From: Xanthomonas arboricola pv. populi
Lineage (GTDB): Bacteria > Pseudomonadota > Gammaproteobacteria > Xanthomonadales > Xanthomonadaceae
Assembly (NCBI RefSeq): GCF_002939945.1
Contig: NZ_MDEB01000002.1
Location: 346,975-410,974 of the forward strand
Reading direction: 5' to 3'
DNA length: 64,000 nucleotides
The notes under the pieces were generated by a model. The model searched no databases, was not told the origin of the DNA, and saw only the letters and a list, made by a program, of their open reading frames with translations. Of the stretch, positions 36,258-45,061 are shown in pieces. Position 1 is the first letter of the stretch; every line of letters begins with the position of its first letter. The translations under genes and the position numbers were made by a program.

Positions 36258-36354
36258 GGTGCGATGACTCCACGCGAGCAGGATGACCTGCAGCGGATCT
36301 GCGGTCGTCAGCGCTTGAAATCAAGCGATCACCTGACCGACGATTCAGCCGATC

Positions 36355-37254
36355 ATGCCAGCCATTCTCTACCGCGGCCGCTTCGCGCCCTCCCCGACCG
36401 GCCCGCTGCACTTCGGCTCCCTGCTGGCGGCGTTCGGCAGCTGGCTGCTCGCGCGGCATTCCGGTGGTCAGTGGTGCGTACGCATCGAAGACATCGATCC
36501 ACCGCGTGCCGAGCCCGGCGCCTCCGCACGTCAGCTGCGCACCCTGGCCGCGTTCGGCCTGCGCTCGGACCTGCCGGTGCTGCGTCAATCCGAGCGCCAC
36601 GCGCAGTACAGCGCCGCCATCACCACCTTGCTGGAGGCGGGACTGGCATTCGAATGCAGCTGCAGCCGCGCCGATCTTGCCGGCATGGGCGGCATCCACC
36701 ACGCCTGCGTGGCGCCGCTGGGCGCCCGCCGCGCGGTGCGCCTGCGGGTGCCGCCACAGCCGCCGGTCGGCTTCGACGACGCGCTGCAGGGCCACGTGGT
36801 GCAGGACGTGCATGCCGAAGTCGGCGACGTGGTGCTGCGCCGCGCCGATGGTTACTGGGCGTACCAGCTGGCGGTGGTGGTCGACGATGCCGCGCAGGCC
36901 ATCACCGATGTCGTGCGCGGCGCCGACCTGCTCGACTCCACCCCGCGCCAGTTGCTGCTGCAGCGCGCGCTGGGCCTGCCGCAACCACGCTATCTGCACC
37001 TGCCGCTGATCCTGGATCACGCCGGCCGCAAGCTGTCCAAGTCGCATGATGCGCCCGCACTGGACGATGCCGACCCACAATCGGCCTTGCACGCCGCCTG
37101 GGCTGCGCTGGGACAGCATCCGGCGGCATTGCCGCGCCATGCAGCGCTCGACACCGTGCTGCAGCATGCGGTGCAGCATTTTTCGCCGCAGCGGTTGCCC
37201 CGGCACCTGCATCTGGACGCGAACGGACGCGCATCACAGCCCCGGCGTGACTAG
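36355..37254 (+). CDS. gluQ: Glutamyl-Q tRNA(Asp) synthetase
   Basis: Truncated glutamyl-tRNA synthetase paralogue that attaches glutamate to queuosine in tRNA-Asp. 299 residues, lacking the anticodon-binding domain, as expected. HIGH motif is PTGPLHFGSL, KMSKS-like motif is KLSKS; the zinc region is CSCSRADL...HHAC. queG, needed to complete queuosine, is also in this window (46570), although not adjacent. ATG 36355 chosen by family start (YRGRFAPSPTGPLHFGS). Confidence 0.95.
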   Translation: MPAILYRGRFAPSPTGPLHFGSLLAAFGSWLLARHSGGQWCVRIEDIDPPRAEPGASARQLRTLAAFGLRSDLPVLRQSERHAQYSAAITTLLEAGLAFECSCSRADLAGMGGIHHACVAPLGARRAVRLRVPPQPPVGFDDALQGHVVQDVHAEVGDVVLRRADGYWAYQLAVVVDDAAQAITDVVRGADLLDSTPRQLLLQRALGLPQPRYLHLPLILDHAGRKLSKSHDAPALDDADPQSALHAAWAALGQHPAALPRHAALDTVLQHAVQHFSPQRLPRHLHLDANGRASQPRRD

Positions 37255-37338
37255 AATTGCGCCCCGGCACCGGCATCGGGCCAGTCAGCGCGCCTGTGCC
37301 CTGCCCGCACCCAGTCTTCCCTGTCCATTGGAGTCGTC

Positions 37339-38079
37339 ATGACATCTCGCGTCGTATTGGTCACCGGCGGCACCGGCGGTATCGGCACCGCCATCTGCAA
37401 GCGCCTGGCCGACCAGGGCCACCGGGTGGCCAGCAACTTCCGCAACGCCGAAAAAGCCCAGGCGTGGCAGCAGCGCATGCAGACCCAGGGGTACGACATC
37501 GCCCTGTTTCGCGGCGATGTGGCGTCCTCCGAGCATGCGCGCAGCCTGGTCGAGGACGTCCAGGCTGCGCTGGGGCCGATCGAAATACTGGTCAACAACG
37601 CCGGCATCACCCGCGACACCACCTTCCATCGCATGACCGCCGAACAATGGCACGACGTCATCAACACCAACCTCAACTCGGTCTTCAACGTCACCCGCCC
37701 GGTGATCGAAGGCATGCGCCAGCGCGGCTGGGGACGGGTGATCCAGATCAGTTCGATCAATGGCCTGAAGGGCCAGTACGGGCAGGCCAACTACGCGGCC
37801 GCCAAGGCCGGCATGCACGGCTTCACCATCTCGCTGGCGCGCGAAAATGCCGCGTTCGGGGTGACCGTCAATACCGTCTCGCCGGGTTATGTGGCCACCG
37901 ACATGGTGATGGCGGTCCCGGAAGAGGTGCGCGCAAAGATCGTCGCCGACATTCCCACCGGCCGTTTGGGCCGGCCGGAAGAAATCGCCTACGCAGTGGC
38001 ATTTCTGGTTGCGGAAGAGGCCGCATGGATCACCGGCTCCAATCTGGATATCAACGGCGGCCACCACATGGGCTGGTGA
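37339..38079 (+). CDS. phaB: Acetoacetyl-CoA reductase (PHB synthesis)
   Basis: NADPH-dependent short-chain dehydrogenase reducing acetoacetyl-CoA to (R)-3-hydroxybutyryl-CoA for polyhydroxybutyrate. 246 residues. Cofactor motif TGGTGGIG, NNAG motif in VNNAGITRDTTFHRM, catalytic Ser in ISSINGLKGQYGQ, YxxxK in NYAAAKAG. The GLKGQYGQANY block is typical of PhaB rather than FabG. The next gene is the PHB regulator phaR, supporting the assignment; phaC is not in the window. GGAG lies before the ATG. Confidence 0.93.
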   Translation: MTSRVVLVTGGTGGIGTAICKRLADQGHRVASNFRNAEKAQAWQQRMQTQGYDIALFRGDVASSEHARSLVEDVQAALGPIEILVNNAGITRDTTFHRMTAEQWHDVINTNLNSVFNVTRPVIEGMRQRGWGRVIQISSINGLKGQYGQANYAAAKAGMHGFTISLARENAAFGVTVNTVSPGYVATDMVMAVPEEVRAKIVADIPTGRLGRPEEIAYAVAFLVAEEAAWITGSNLDINGGHHMGW

Positions 38080-38083
38080 GGTT

Positions 38084-38106
38084 TGCTGCAACTTTGCGAT
38101 GCAGCA
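38084..38106. promoter_or_regulatory. Inverted repeat upstream of phaR, candidate PhaR operator
   Basis: TGCTGCA-N9-TGCAGCA is a perfect 7-bp inverted repeat in the 159-bp phaB-phaR gap. PhaR-type repressors are known to bind TGC/GCA-rich repeats and to repress their own gene. Related TGC/GCA words follow at 38127 (ATGCTGCGCAACAT) and 38171. It could also be the phaB transcript end. Confidence 0.45.
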
Positions 38107-38238
38107 TAAAAACCCCTTGAAAATCATGCTGCGCAACATTTTTTAGGTGTCTACTTAAGAAAATAAGGCCTTGTTGCGGTTGCAAGGGCTGCTGCGGTGC
38201 GCCATCCTGCGCGCACTATCGTTGTGAGTGAACGTTCC

Positions 38239-38811
38239 ATGGCCGGACTTCGCATCATCAAGAAGTATCCCAATCGCCGTCTCTACGACACGGAAATCTC
38301 CAGCTACATCACCATCGAGGATGTGCGCCAGCTCATCATCGACGGCGAAGAATTCGAGGTACGCGACGCCAAGAGCGGTGAAGACCTCAGTCGCGCCGTC
38401 TTGCTGCAGATCATTGCCGACCGTGAACAGGACGGCGAGCCGATGCTGTCGACCCAGTTGCTGAGCCAGATCATCCGTTTCTACGGCGACTCGCTGCAGG
38501 GCTTCATGGGCAACTATCTGGAGCGCAGCATGCAGGTGTTCCTGGATCAACAGCAGCAGTTCCGCCAGCAGATGGGCAACCTGCTCGGGCAGACCCCGTG
38601 GGCGATGATGAACCAGCTGACCGAGCGCAACCTGGAGTTGTGGCAGGAGTTCCAGCGCAACTTCGGTGCCGGCTTCGGTCGTCCGGGCGGCCCTGGCACA
38701 CCGCCGACCCCGCCAGGCGCCAGCGGCATGGGCAGCGGCCCGATGGGCACCGGCACGCACGGCACTGCCGGTAGCGCCGGCACCACCGGCAAGGCCCGCA
38801 ACCGCGGGTAA
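38239..38811 (+). CDS. phaR: Polyhydroxyalkanoate synthesis regulator PhaR
   Basis: 190-residue repressor/PHB-granule sensor. The N-terminal DNA-binding domain (RIIKKYPNRRLYDTEISSYITIEDVRQLI) and the following PHB_acc domain are diagnostic. Residues about 150-190 form a Gly/Thr/Ser/Pro-rich low-complexity tail (GGPGTPPTPPG...). ATG 38239 is preferred; GTG 38224 would add five residues (SERS). Located right after phaB with its own leader holding candidate operator repeats. Confidence 0.94.
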   Translation: MAGLRIIKKYPNRRLYDTEISSYITIEDVRQLIIDGEEFEVRDAKSGEDLSRAVLLQIIADREQDGEPMLSTQLLSQIIRFYGDSLQGFMGNYLERSMQVFLDQQQQFRQQMGNLLGQTPWAMMNQLTERNLELWQEFQRNFGAGFGRPGGPGTPPTPPGASGMGSGPMGTGTHGTAGSAGTTGKARNRG

Positions 38812-38857
38812 CGCAAGCGCGACGCCTGGAGCGTGACACGCTCCAGGGCGCAACCGA

Positions 38858-39808
38858 TCAGCGGCCGGCCTGCTCCGCGCAGGCCGAGCAGATCCGCTGC
38901 ACGTGGTAGCCACGCGCACGCAGGCGCTCCACCACGCCCTCGCTTCCCAGCAGATGCAGCGCACCGACCACCACCAGCGTGGTCCCGCTGCCTTTGCCGA
39001 GCCACTGTTCCAGCCGCGGCACCCAGCGCGCATTGCGCTCGACATTGATCTGCCGATACAGCGCAGGGTAGTGCTGCCGCATCTGTTCGGCCATCTGCGT
39101 GGACAGGCTGCGCACATCGCCATTGCGCCACGCGGCATGCAGCTGACGCAGCTGGTCGGTGGCGCCGGCGTCGTCCAGCGACTCTTCCAGCAACTGATGC
39201 TGCTCGGCGGGCGACATGCCATCGAGCAAGGCGATCTGCTCTTCGGCACGCTCCAGCCCATCGGCCGGTTTGCCGCTGGCCTGCGCCTGCGCCATCAGGT
39301 AATGGTCCAGGCCTGCGTTCGGGTCCATGCCTTGCCGGCTCATCTCCGCCAGGCTGATCGTCAGCGCCACGAACCAGGGTTCCAGGGGCTGCAAGCTGTC
39401 CACCGGCATCCCGTGCTTGCGGGCGTAGGCGGTCAGCGCCTGCCAGGTCTTCGGATCCAGTGCATCCTGCAAGCGATGTCCGTCGCTGCGCCGCGCCGCC
39501 TGCAGCATGCGGCCTGCCAGCTCGGGAGATTGCGCATCGGCCGGCGGCAATTCGAATACCAGCCGGTCGGCCTTGGCGAATGCCTGCATCACATCCGGCG
39601 ACAAGGGGTAATCGCTGGGCTTGAGCACATGGAACGAGCCCAGCAGATACAGCGTGCCGCCCTTGCCATCGACCTTCCACAACAACGGCACCGGCGGACC
39701 GGCCGGCGCGTCGTTGCCAGCACGTGCCCAGGTCGGCGCGACCGCCCCGCTCCACAGCGCCAGAGCGATGACCGCACCGCCGCACCAGGCTGCCAGCCGG
39801 GTGCGCAT
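38858..39808 (-). CDS. TraB/GumN family exported protein
   Basis: 316-residue periplasmic protein with signal peptide (about 1-28, MRTRL...WSGAVAPTWARAG). TraB/GumN family landmarks: LLWKVDGKGGTLYLLGSFHVLK near the start (GxxH motif), RLVFELPP, DHYLMAQAQASGKP and the C-terminal TLVVVGALHLLGSEGVVERLRARGY (GxxH again), with a CSAC pair close to the end. The two GxxH motifs and Glu suggest a metal-dependent protease fold. Start ATG 39808 (AAAGGC upstream) is preferred over GTG 39823. It is a paralogue of GumN but the xanthan cluster is not here. Confidence 0.88.
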   Translation of the reverse strand: MRTRLAAWCGGAVIALALWSGAVAPTWARAGNDAPAGPPVPLLWKVDGKGGTLYLLGSFHVLKPSDYPLSPDVMQAFAKADRLVFELPPADAQSPELAGRMLQAARRSDGHRLQDALDPKTWQALTAYARKHGMPVDSLQPLEPWFVALTISLAEMSRQGMDPNAGLDHYLMAQAQASGKPADGLERAEEQIALLDGMSPAEQHQLLEESLDDAGATDQLRQLHAAWRNGDVRSLSTQMAEQMRQHYPALYRQINVERNARWVPRLEQWLGKGSGTTLVVVGALHLLGSEGVVERLRARGYHVQRICSACAEQAGR

Positions 39809-39838
39809 GCTTGCCTTTACCACGTCGGTCTCTCCACG

Positions 39839-40777
39839 TCAGTGCGGCACCTTGTAGGTTTTCTCGCCCGCCGACACCGCCAGGTCGATGCGGTTTTCCG
39901 GCGGCGGCAGCGGACAGGTCGCAAAGGGAGTGAACGCGCACGGCGGGTTGTAGGCACGATTGAAATCGACGACCACATGCCCGGAGGCGTCGGGCACGTC
40001 CAGGTCGAGAAAGCGCCCGGCCGGATAGCTGCCGTGCCCACTGGTGCGATCGGCGAACACCACGAACATCGGCCGCCCGGGTTCGCCGATGGCCTCCAGC
40101 CGATACGCCTTGCCATCGCGCTCGAAGGCGATTGCCCCGGCGTTGGGCTGTTCGCTGCTGATGCCGACGATGTCCACGATCGGAATGGTCTTGCCGACAT
40201 CGTTGGGCACATAGCGCGCGCTGATGCGCCAGGACGGATCGGCCGGCCAGTACTCCAGCCCGGCGAAGTGGCTGCGCGACGGCGCGTCGGCATGCTTGAC
40301 CCGCAACGCATTGCGGTCGCCGCGATGGATCAGGCTCAACACGCCCTTGCCGCCATCGAAATGGATGAAGGTCGGCTGCGGGTCGCGGTCGGACTGGAAC
40401 CGGATCCTGCCGGTCAGCGGCTTGCCATCGACGCTCACTGCCGCGCCGCGCTCGGGCACGAACCAGACCGTGTCGGCCTCGGTCGCGACCATGCCCATCT
40501 TGGGCGGCCCGACCGCCAGCCTGATGCCGCTGTCGGCGCTGCTGCCGATGTAATGCGCCTTCAGCGAGAGCCAGTGCAGACCGACCAGGCTGGTCCAGCC
40601 ATCGGGTGCACGCAACTGCGTCAATCGCGCTTCGCGCCAGGCGGCGTTGTCGACCAGGAAGGCCTTGTCAAGTGCGATCGCCGCCGCCGGTGGCGGTGCG
40701 TCCTTGCCGCAGCCGGCCAGTGCTGCGCACACCAGCATGCCGAGCAGCCAGTGGTTCCCCTTGTGCAATGCAGCCAT
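39839..40777 (-). CDS. DUF1684 lipoprotein
   Basis: 312-residue lipoprotein; signal HWLLGMLVCAALAGCGKD places the lipid-carrying Cys near residue 23. DUF1684 features: WREARLTQLRAPDGWTSLVGLHWL, then a beta-rich region ending with the family hallmark FNRAYNPPCAFTPFATCPLPPPENRI. Function unknown. Its ATG at 40777 shares one base with the mutL stop (TGATG), so it is coupled to mutL and read as the last but one gene of the nnr-tsaE-amiC-mutL run. Confidence 0.9.
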   Translation of the reverse strand: MAALHKGNHWLLGMLVCAALAGCGKDAPPPAAAIALDKAFLVDNAAWREARLTQLRAPDGWTSLVGLHWLSLKAHYIGSSADSGIRLAVGPPKMGMVATEADTVWFVPERGAAVSVDGKPLTGRIRFQSDRDPQPTFIHFDGGKGVLSLIHRGDRNALRVKHADAPSRSHFAGLEYWPADPSWRISARYVPNDVGKTIPIVDIVGISSEQPNAGAIAFERDGKAYRLEAIGEPGRPMFVVFADRTSGHGSYPAGRFLDLDVPDASGHVVVDFNRAYNPPCAFTPFATCPLPPPENRIDLAVSAGEKTYKVPH

Positions 40778-42639
40778 CAGCGCCCCCTCAGGAACCAACG
40801 ATCGATTTCGCCCAGCGTAAACCGTGCCCAGGTCGGCCGGCCATGGTTGCATTGGCCCGAGCGCTCGGTGATTTCCATATCGCGCAGCAGTGCGTTCATT
40901 TCCGGCACGGTCAGGCGCCGGTTCGCGCGCACCGCGCCATGGCACGCCATCGTGGAAAGCAGTTCGTCGCGCGCACTGGCAATGCGCCGGCTCTGGCCAT
41001 GCTCGCGCAGATCGCCAAGCACATCGCGCAACAGCGCTTCCGGTTCGGCATTGGCAAGCAGCGCGGGAATGCTGCGCACATGCAGCGACTGCGGGCCGGC
41101 GCGGGTGATCTCGAAGCCCAGGCTGGCCAACGTGTCGGCTTCGCGCTCGGCGGTGTCGGCCTCGCGCTCGCCCACCGCCAGCGTCATCGGCACCAGCAAC
41201 GGCTGCGCATGCAGGCCGATGCTGTCGTGCGCGTTCTTGAGGCGCTCGTAGCCGATGCGTTCGTGCGCGGCGTGCATGTCCACCACGATCAGGCCTTCGG
41301 CGTTCTCGGCCAGGATGTAGATGCCGTGCAACTGCGCGACGGCATACCCCAGCGGCGGCACGCCACTGTCCACGGCAGTCGCCGGCAAGCCCATTCCCGC
41401 GCCCTCCGGCAAGGCGGCAGACTGTTGCTGCGCGCCACTGGGCGGCGGCGCATACAACGCGCTGTAGGCCGCGCGCGCCTCGTCCACGCGCAGGCCCAGC
41501 GGGGTCTGCGATGGCGTCCAGTGGCCGTAGCCGGCACCGCCGCCACTGCTGCGTCCGCCACCGTAGTCCGGACGATTCAGCATGCCGCCCGGCGCCGCAC
41601 CCGCGTCGCTGGCGCCATCCGTGCCGATGCTGTTGGGCATCGCGCCGGCGCGCGTCTGCGCCAGCGCGTCCTGCAAGGTGCGGTAGACGAAGTCGTGGAT
41701 CAGCCGCGCCTCGCGGAAACGCACCTCGTGCTTGGCTGGATGCACGTTGACGTCCACGCGCGCCGGATCCAGTTCCAGGAACAGCACGTAGGCGGGTTGG
41801 CGCCCATGGAACAGCACATCGCCATAGGCCATCTTGACCGCGTGCGCGACGCTGCGATCCCGCACCGAGCGGCCATTGACGTAGAGATACTGCTGGTCGG
41901 TACTGGCGCGCGAGTAATGCGGCTGTGCGACCCAGCCATGCAGCCGCAAACCGGCGCCGCTGTGATCGACGCGCAAGGCCTGCCGCGCGAAATCCTCGCC
42001 CAGGGTTTCGCCCAGACGCGCATCCGAATAAAGATCGCCGGGCTTGTAGCGACGCGACGGTTTGCCGTTGTGCGAAACCCGCAATTCCACATCCGGGCGC
42101 GCCAACGCCAACGAGCGCAGCCATTCTTCGATATGCCCCAGCTCGGTGCGCTCGGCACGCAGGAACTTGCGCCGCGCCGGCACGTTGAAGAACAGCTCGC
42201 GCACTTCGACCGTGGTGCCGGGCGCGTGCGCGCGTGGCACCACCTCACCCAGGCGCCCGCCGTCGATCTCCAGTGCGGAGCCATGTTCGGCATCGTGGCG
42301 ACGCGAGATCAGGGTGAAACGGCTGACCGAGGCGATCGACGGCAGGGCTTCGCCGCGAAAACCGAGTGTGGCCACGGTCTCCAGATCGTCCAGCGATGCG
42401 ATCTTGCTGGTGGCATGCCGCGACACCGCCAGCGGCAGTTCGTCGGGGGTGATGCCGCCGCCGTTGTCGCGGATGCGGATCAGCCGCACGCCGCCTTCTT
42501 CCAGCTCGATATCCACGCGGGTGGCGCCGGCATCGAGTGCGTTTTCGACCAGTTCCTTGACCACGGACGCAGGCCGCTCGACGACTTCGCCGGCGGCAAT
42601 CTGGTTGATCAGGATCTCGGGGAGCTGACGGATCGCCAT
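40777..42639 (-). CDS. mutL: DNA mismatch repair protein MutL
   Basis: GHKL ATPase linking MutS recognition to strand incision. 620 residues. N-terminal motifs: [61 protein letters not shown] ends the N-terminal part. A Gly/Ser/Ala-rich linker (about 340-430) leads to the dimerisation domain, which holds GHGRP-like [11 protein letters not shown] at the end. The endonuclease motif DQHA(X)2E(X)4E appears as [12 protein letters not shown], altered in its Gln and incomplete, as expected where MutH does the cutting or where strand choice differs. ATG 42639 chosen; GTG 42645 also possible. Confidence 0.97.
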   Translation of the reverse strand: MAIRQLPEILINQIAAGEVVERPASVVKELVENALDAGATRVDIELEEGGVRLIRIRDNGGGITPDELPLAVSRHATSKIASLDDLETVATLGFRGEALPSIASVSRFTLISRRHDAEHGSALEIDGGRLGEVVPRAHAPGTTVEVRELFFNVPARRKFLRAERTELGHIEEWLRSLALARPDVELRVSHNGKPSRRYKPGDLYSDARLGETLGEDFARQALRVDHSGAGLRLHGWVAQPHYSRASTDQQYLYVNGRSVRDRSVAHAVKMAYGDVLFHGRQPAYVLFLELDPARVDVNVHPAKHEVRFREARLIHDFVYRTLQDALAQTRAGAMPNSIGTDGASDAGAAPGGMLNRPDYGGGRSSGGGAGYGHWTPSQTPLGLRVDEARAAYSALYAPPPSGAQQQSAALPEGAGMGLPATAVDSGVPPLGYAVAQLHGIYILAENAEGLIVVDMHAAHERIGYERLKNAHDSIGLHAQPLLVPMTLAVGEREADTAEREADTLASLGFEITRAGPQSLHVRSIPALLANAEPEALLRDVLGDLREHGQSRRIASARDELLSTMACHGAVRANRRLTVPEMNALLRDMEITERSGQCNHGRPTWARFTLGEIDRWFLRGR

Positions 42640-42777
42640 CAGCACGGGCGCTCGCGCTGGACGCAGACCGGCAAGCGCATCGAGGGTGTAACAGGCAAGG
42701 CGGACGTCGGCACGGCAATCCGGCGGCGCGCAGGCGCCGTCATCTAAGGAATCAGTGCGGAATGATAGCCGAGCGGC

Positions 42778-44490
42778 TCAGCGGCTGCCGCCGGCCACGG
42801 TGCCGACACCGGCATCGGCTTCGGCCTGCGCACGTGCGGCAAACAGGGTGCCCGGCGGCGGCTGGCGGGTAAAGAAGGTATCGATGCCATCCAGCACGGC
42901 CGCGGCGATCTTGCGCTGGTAAGCCGGATCGATCAGACGGCGTTCTTCGTCCGGATTGGAAATGAAGGCGGTTTCCACCAGCATCGCCGGCATGTCGGAG
43001 GTGCGCAGCACCGCAAAGTTGGCGCGTTCCAGCTGCGGCTTGTGATTGTTGCCGATCCGCTTGAGACCGCCCAGCACGTGCCCTGCCGCATCTTCGGAGG
43101 CCTTCATGTGGCCGCTCTGCGCCAGATCCAGCAGCACATTGGCCAGCGTGCTTTCGGTCTGCTGTAGACGCACGCCGCCGACCAGGTCGGCGGCATTTTC
43201 CTTGTCGGCCAGCCAGCGTGCGCGCTGCGAGGAGGCGCCCTTGGTCGACAGCACATAGACGGACGAGCCGGTCGCGCTGCGGTTCTCGGCAGCATCGGCG
43301 TGGACCGAGATGAAGATATCGGCCTTGGCAGCACGTGCCTTCTGCGCGCGCATCGGCAGCGGAATGAACACGTCGGTATCGCGCGTCAGGTACGCCTTCA
43401 TGCCGGGCGTGGCATTGATCTGGCGCGCCAGTTCACGACCCACTGCCAGGGTGACGTCCTTTTCGCGCTTGCCGGTGGGGCCCATGGCGCCGGGATCCTG
43501 GCCGCCGTGTCCCGGATCGATCGCGACGATCAGCGGCCGCATGCCCGGTGCCATCTTGATCCGCGAGGCCTCGCTGGGCAGCACCGGACGCGGAGGCAGA
43601 TCGTCGCCATCCGCCGCGACGACGCTGCCGGTTGTCGCATTCGGCGTGGCGGCCATGGCATTACCGGACACAGCGCCCAGCGGCGCATTACCGCCATTCA
43701 AGATGACAGCCGGCGATGCGGCGCTGCCTGTCATCGCCGAGGAGGGCGAGGCACCGGCAGTAGAGACGGTGACACGATTCGGGGTATTGCTGGCGGTGCT
43801 TGCTGGCGCGGCCGAGCTGGTCGTCAGCGCGGTCGTGGCCGTGCCTGGACGCGGTGTCGGCACGCCGGTAGCCACCGTGGTCGGCACAGGTGCCTGAGTC
43901 ACGCTGGGCATGGCCGCGGCAGGTACATAAGGCGCGGGCGCCGGAGCAGGCGGCACCACCGACGCGCGTTGCGCAGACGCCGCCAAGGCAGCGGTTGCGC
44001 GGGCAGCTTCGGATTGGGCATCGGCCGGGCGCGGCGGCGGCATCACTGCAGGGGTGGTTGCGTCGGCGGCCACCTTGCCGGCGGATACCGGCGGATCGCC
44101 CGGCCACTCGATCACCAACGTCGATGCGCTGCCGAGCGTCTGCATCTGCGGCTTCAATGGCGTGACCGGCGTTGCCAACTCGAAGACCACCCGGAAGGTG
44201 CCGGGCACCGGTTGACCGGTACGCACCGACGTCACCAGGCCGGCAGCAGGCGGCAGCTTGAGGCCACGCACACCCGAGGAATCGGGAAAATCCACCACCA
44301 GCCGATTGGGGTTGGCCAGCGACAGCGTCTTGAATCCGCCGCTACCGGCGAGCTGAATCTCGGCACGCGTGCCGGTGGCACCGGTGCTGACGCCAACGCC
44401 CTTGATTTCGCCGGCCCACGCAGCAAAAACCGCCAGGCTGAGGCTGGCGGTCAGGGCGGAAACACAGAACTGGCGGAACCCCGGTGTCAT
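42778..44490 (-). CDS. amiC: N-acetylmuramoyl-L-alanine amidase, AmiC/AmiB type
   Basis: Periplasmic peptidoglycan amidase for daughter-cell separation. 570 residues: signal (about 1-26, SLAVFAAWA), AMIN domain (about 28-130, with LAGSGGFKTLSLANPNRLVVDFPDS), a very long Pro/Ala/Thr linker (about 130-310), and the Amidase_3 domain: DPGHGGQDPGAMGP, Glu in REKDVTLAVGREL, SVHADA, and VETAFISNPDEE. ATG 44490; GTG 44508 is possible. Sits between tsaE and mutL, an order usual in gammaproteobacteria. EnvC/NlpD-type activation is expected but not seen here. Confidence 0.95.
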   Translation of the reverse strand: MTPGFRQFCVSALTASLSLAVFAAWAGEIKGVGVSTGATGTRAEIQLAGSGGFKTLSLANPNRLVVDFPDSSGVRGLKLPPAAGLVTSVRTGQPVPGTFRVVFELATPVTPLKPQMQTLGSASTLVIEWPGDPPVSAGKVAADATTPAVMPPPRPADAQSEAARATAALAASAQRASVVPPAPAPAPYVPAAAMPSVTQAPVPTTVATGVPTPRPGTATTALTTSSAAPASTASNTPNRVTVSTAGASPSSAMTGSAASPAVILNGGNAPLGAVSGNAMAATPNATTGSVVAADGDDLPPRPVLPSEASRIKMAPGMRPLIVAIDPGHGGQDPGAMGPTGKREKDVTLAVGRELARQINATPGMKAYLTRDTDVFIPLPMRAQKARAAKADIFISVHADAAENRSATGSSVYVLSTKGASSQRARWLADKENAADLVGGVRLQQTESTLANVLLDLAQSGHMKASEDAAGHVLGGLKRIGNNHKPQLERANFAVLRTSDMPAMLVETAFISNPDEERRLIDPAYQRKIAAAVLDGIDTFFTRQPPPGTLFAARAQAEADAGVGTVAGGSR

Positions 44491-44560
44491 GGCGCTGGAT
44501 TCAATCACCCAAACGTGTGAATTGCAAGGTGATTTCCCTTAATAATCCACAACCTGGCGT

Positions 44561-45061
44561 TCATTCTTCCTGTGAGCTGACAAAAAGGGACTGCAACTCA
44601 GGCAGCTCCGACAGCCGCGCCAGCCAGTCGCGCCCGGTTTCGCTGCGGCCCAGCAACGTCACGCTGCGTCCATCGCCGTCGACCGCCAGCTCCACGTCCA
44701 GATCCACCGGCGGCAATGCACCAGCGCCGCGTTCCGGCCATTCGACCAGCCACAGGCTCGCGCTGCCCTCGTCGAGCCCGAGAAAATCCAGTTCCCCGGC
44801 CTGCCCGATGCGGTACAGATCCAGGTGCCAGGCCTCATCGCCAGTGTTGAGCGGATAGCGCTCGATCAGGGTGTAGGTGGGGCTGCGAATCGGACCGGTG
44901 ACGCCGAGCGCGCGCAGCAACGCGCGCGCCAATGTGGACTTGCCTGCGCCGAGATCGCCGTGCAGTTGCACCATCGCGCGGGTGGGCCGTACCGCAGCCA
45001 GGGCCTGCCCCAGGGTTTCGGTGGCCTGCGCATCGACCAGTCGTGCGCTGCGTTGGCTCAT
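44561..45061 (-). CDS. tsaE: tRNA t6A ATPase TsaE
   Basis: ATPase subunit of the t6A37 tRNA modification complex (with TsaB, TsaC, TsaD). 166 residues. Walker A is GDLGAGKSTLARALL; SPTYTLIERY and HLDLYRIG and VEWPERG follow. ATGA overlap with the nnr stop (45058-45061). The gene lies directly upstream of amiC. Confidence 0.95.
   Translation of the reverse strand: MSQRSARLVDAQATETLGQALAAVRPTRAMVQLHGDLGAGKSTLARALLRALGVTGPIRSPTYTLIERYPLNTGDEAWHLDLYRIGQAGELDFLGLDEGSASLWLVEWPERGAGALPPVDLDVELAVDGDGRSVTLLGRSETGRDWLARLSELPELQSLFVSSQEE

Noticed and set aside
38903..41251. 782-codon plus-strand open frame over the TraB/GumN, DUF1684 and mutL genes
   Set aside because: Crosses three genes whose minus-strand frames have domain evidence; no domain of its own.
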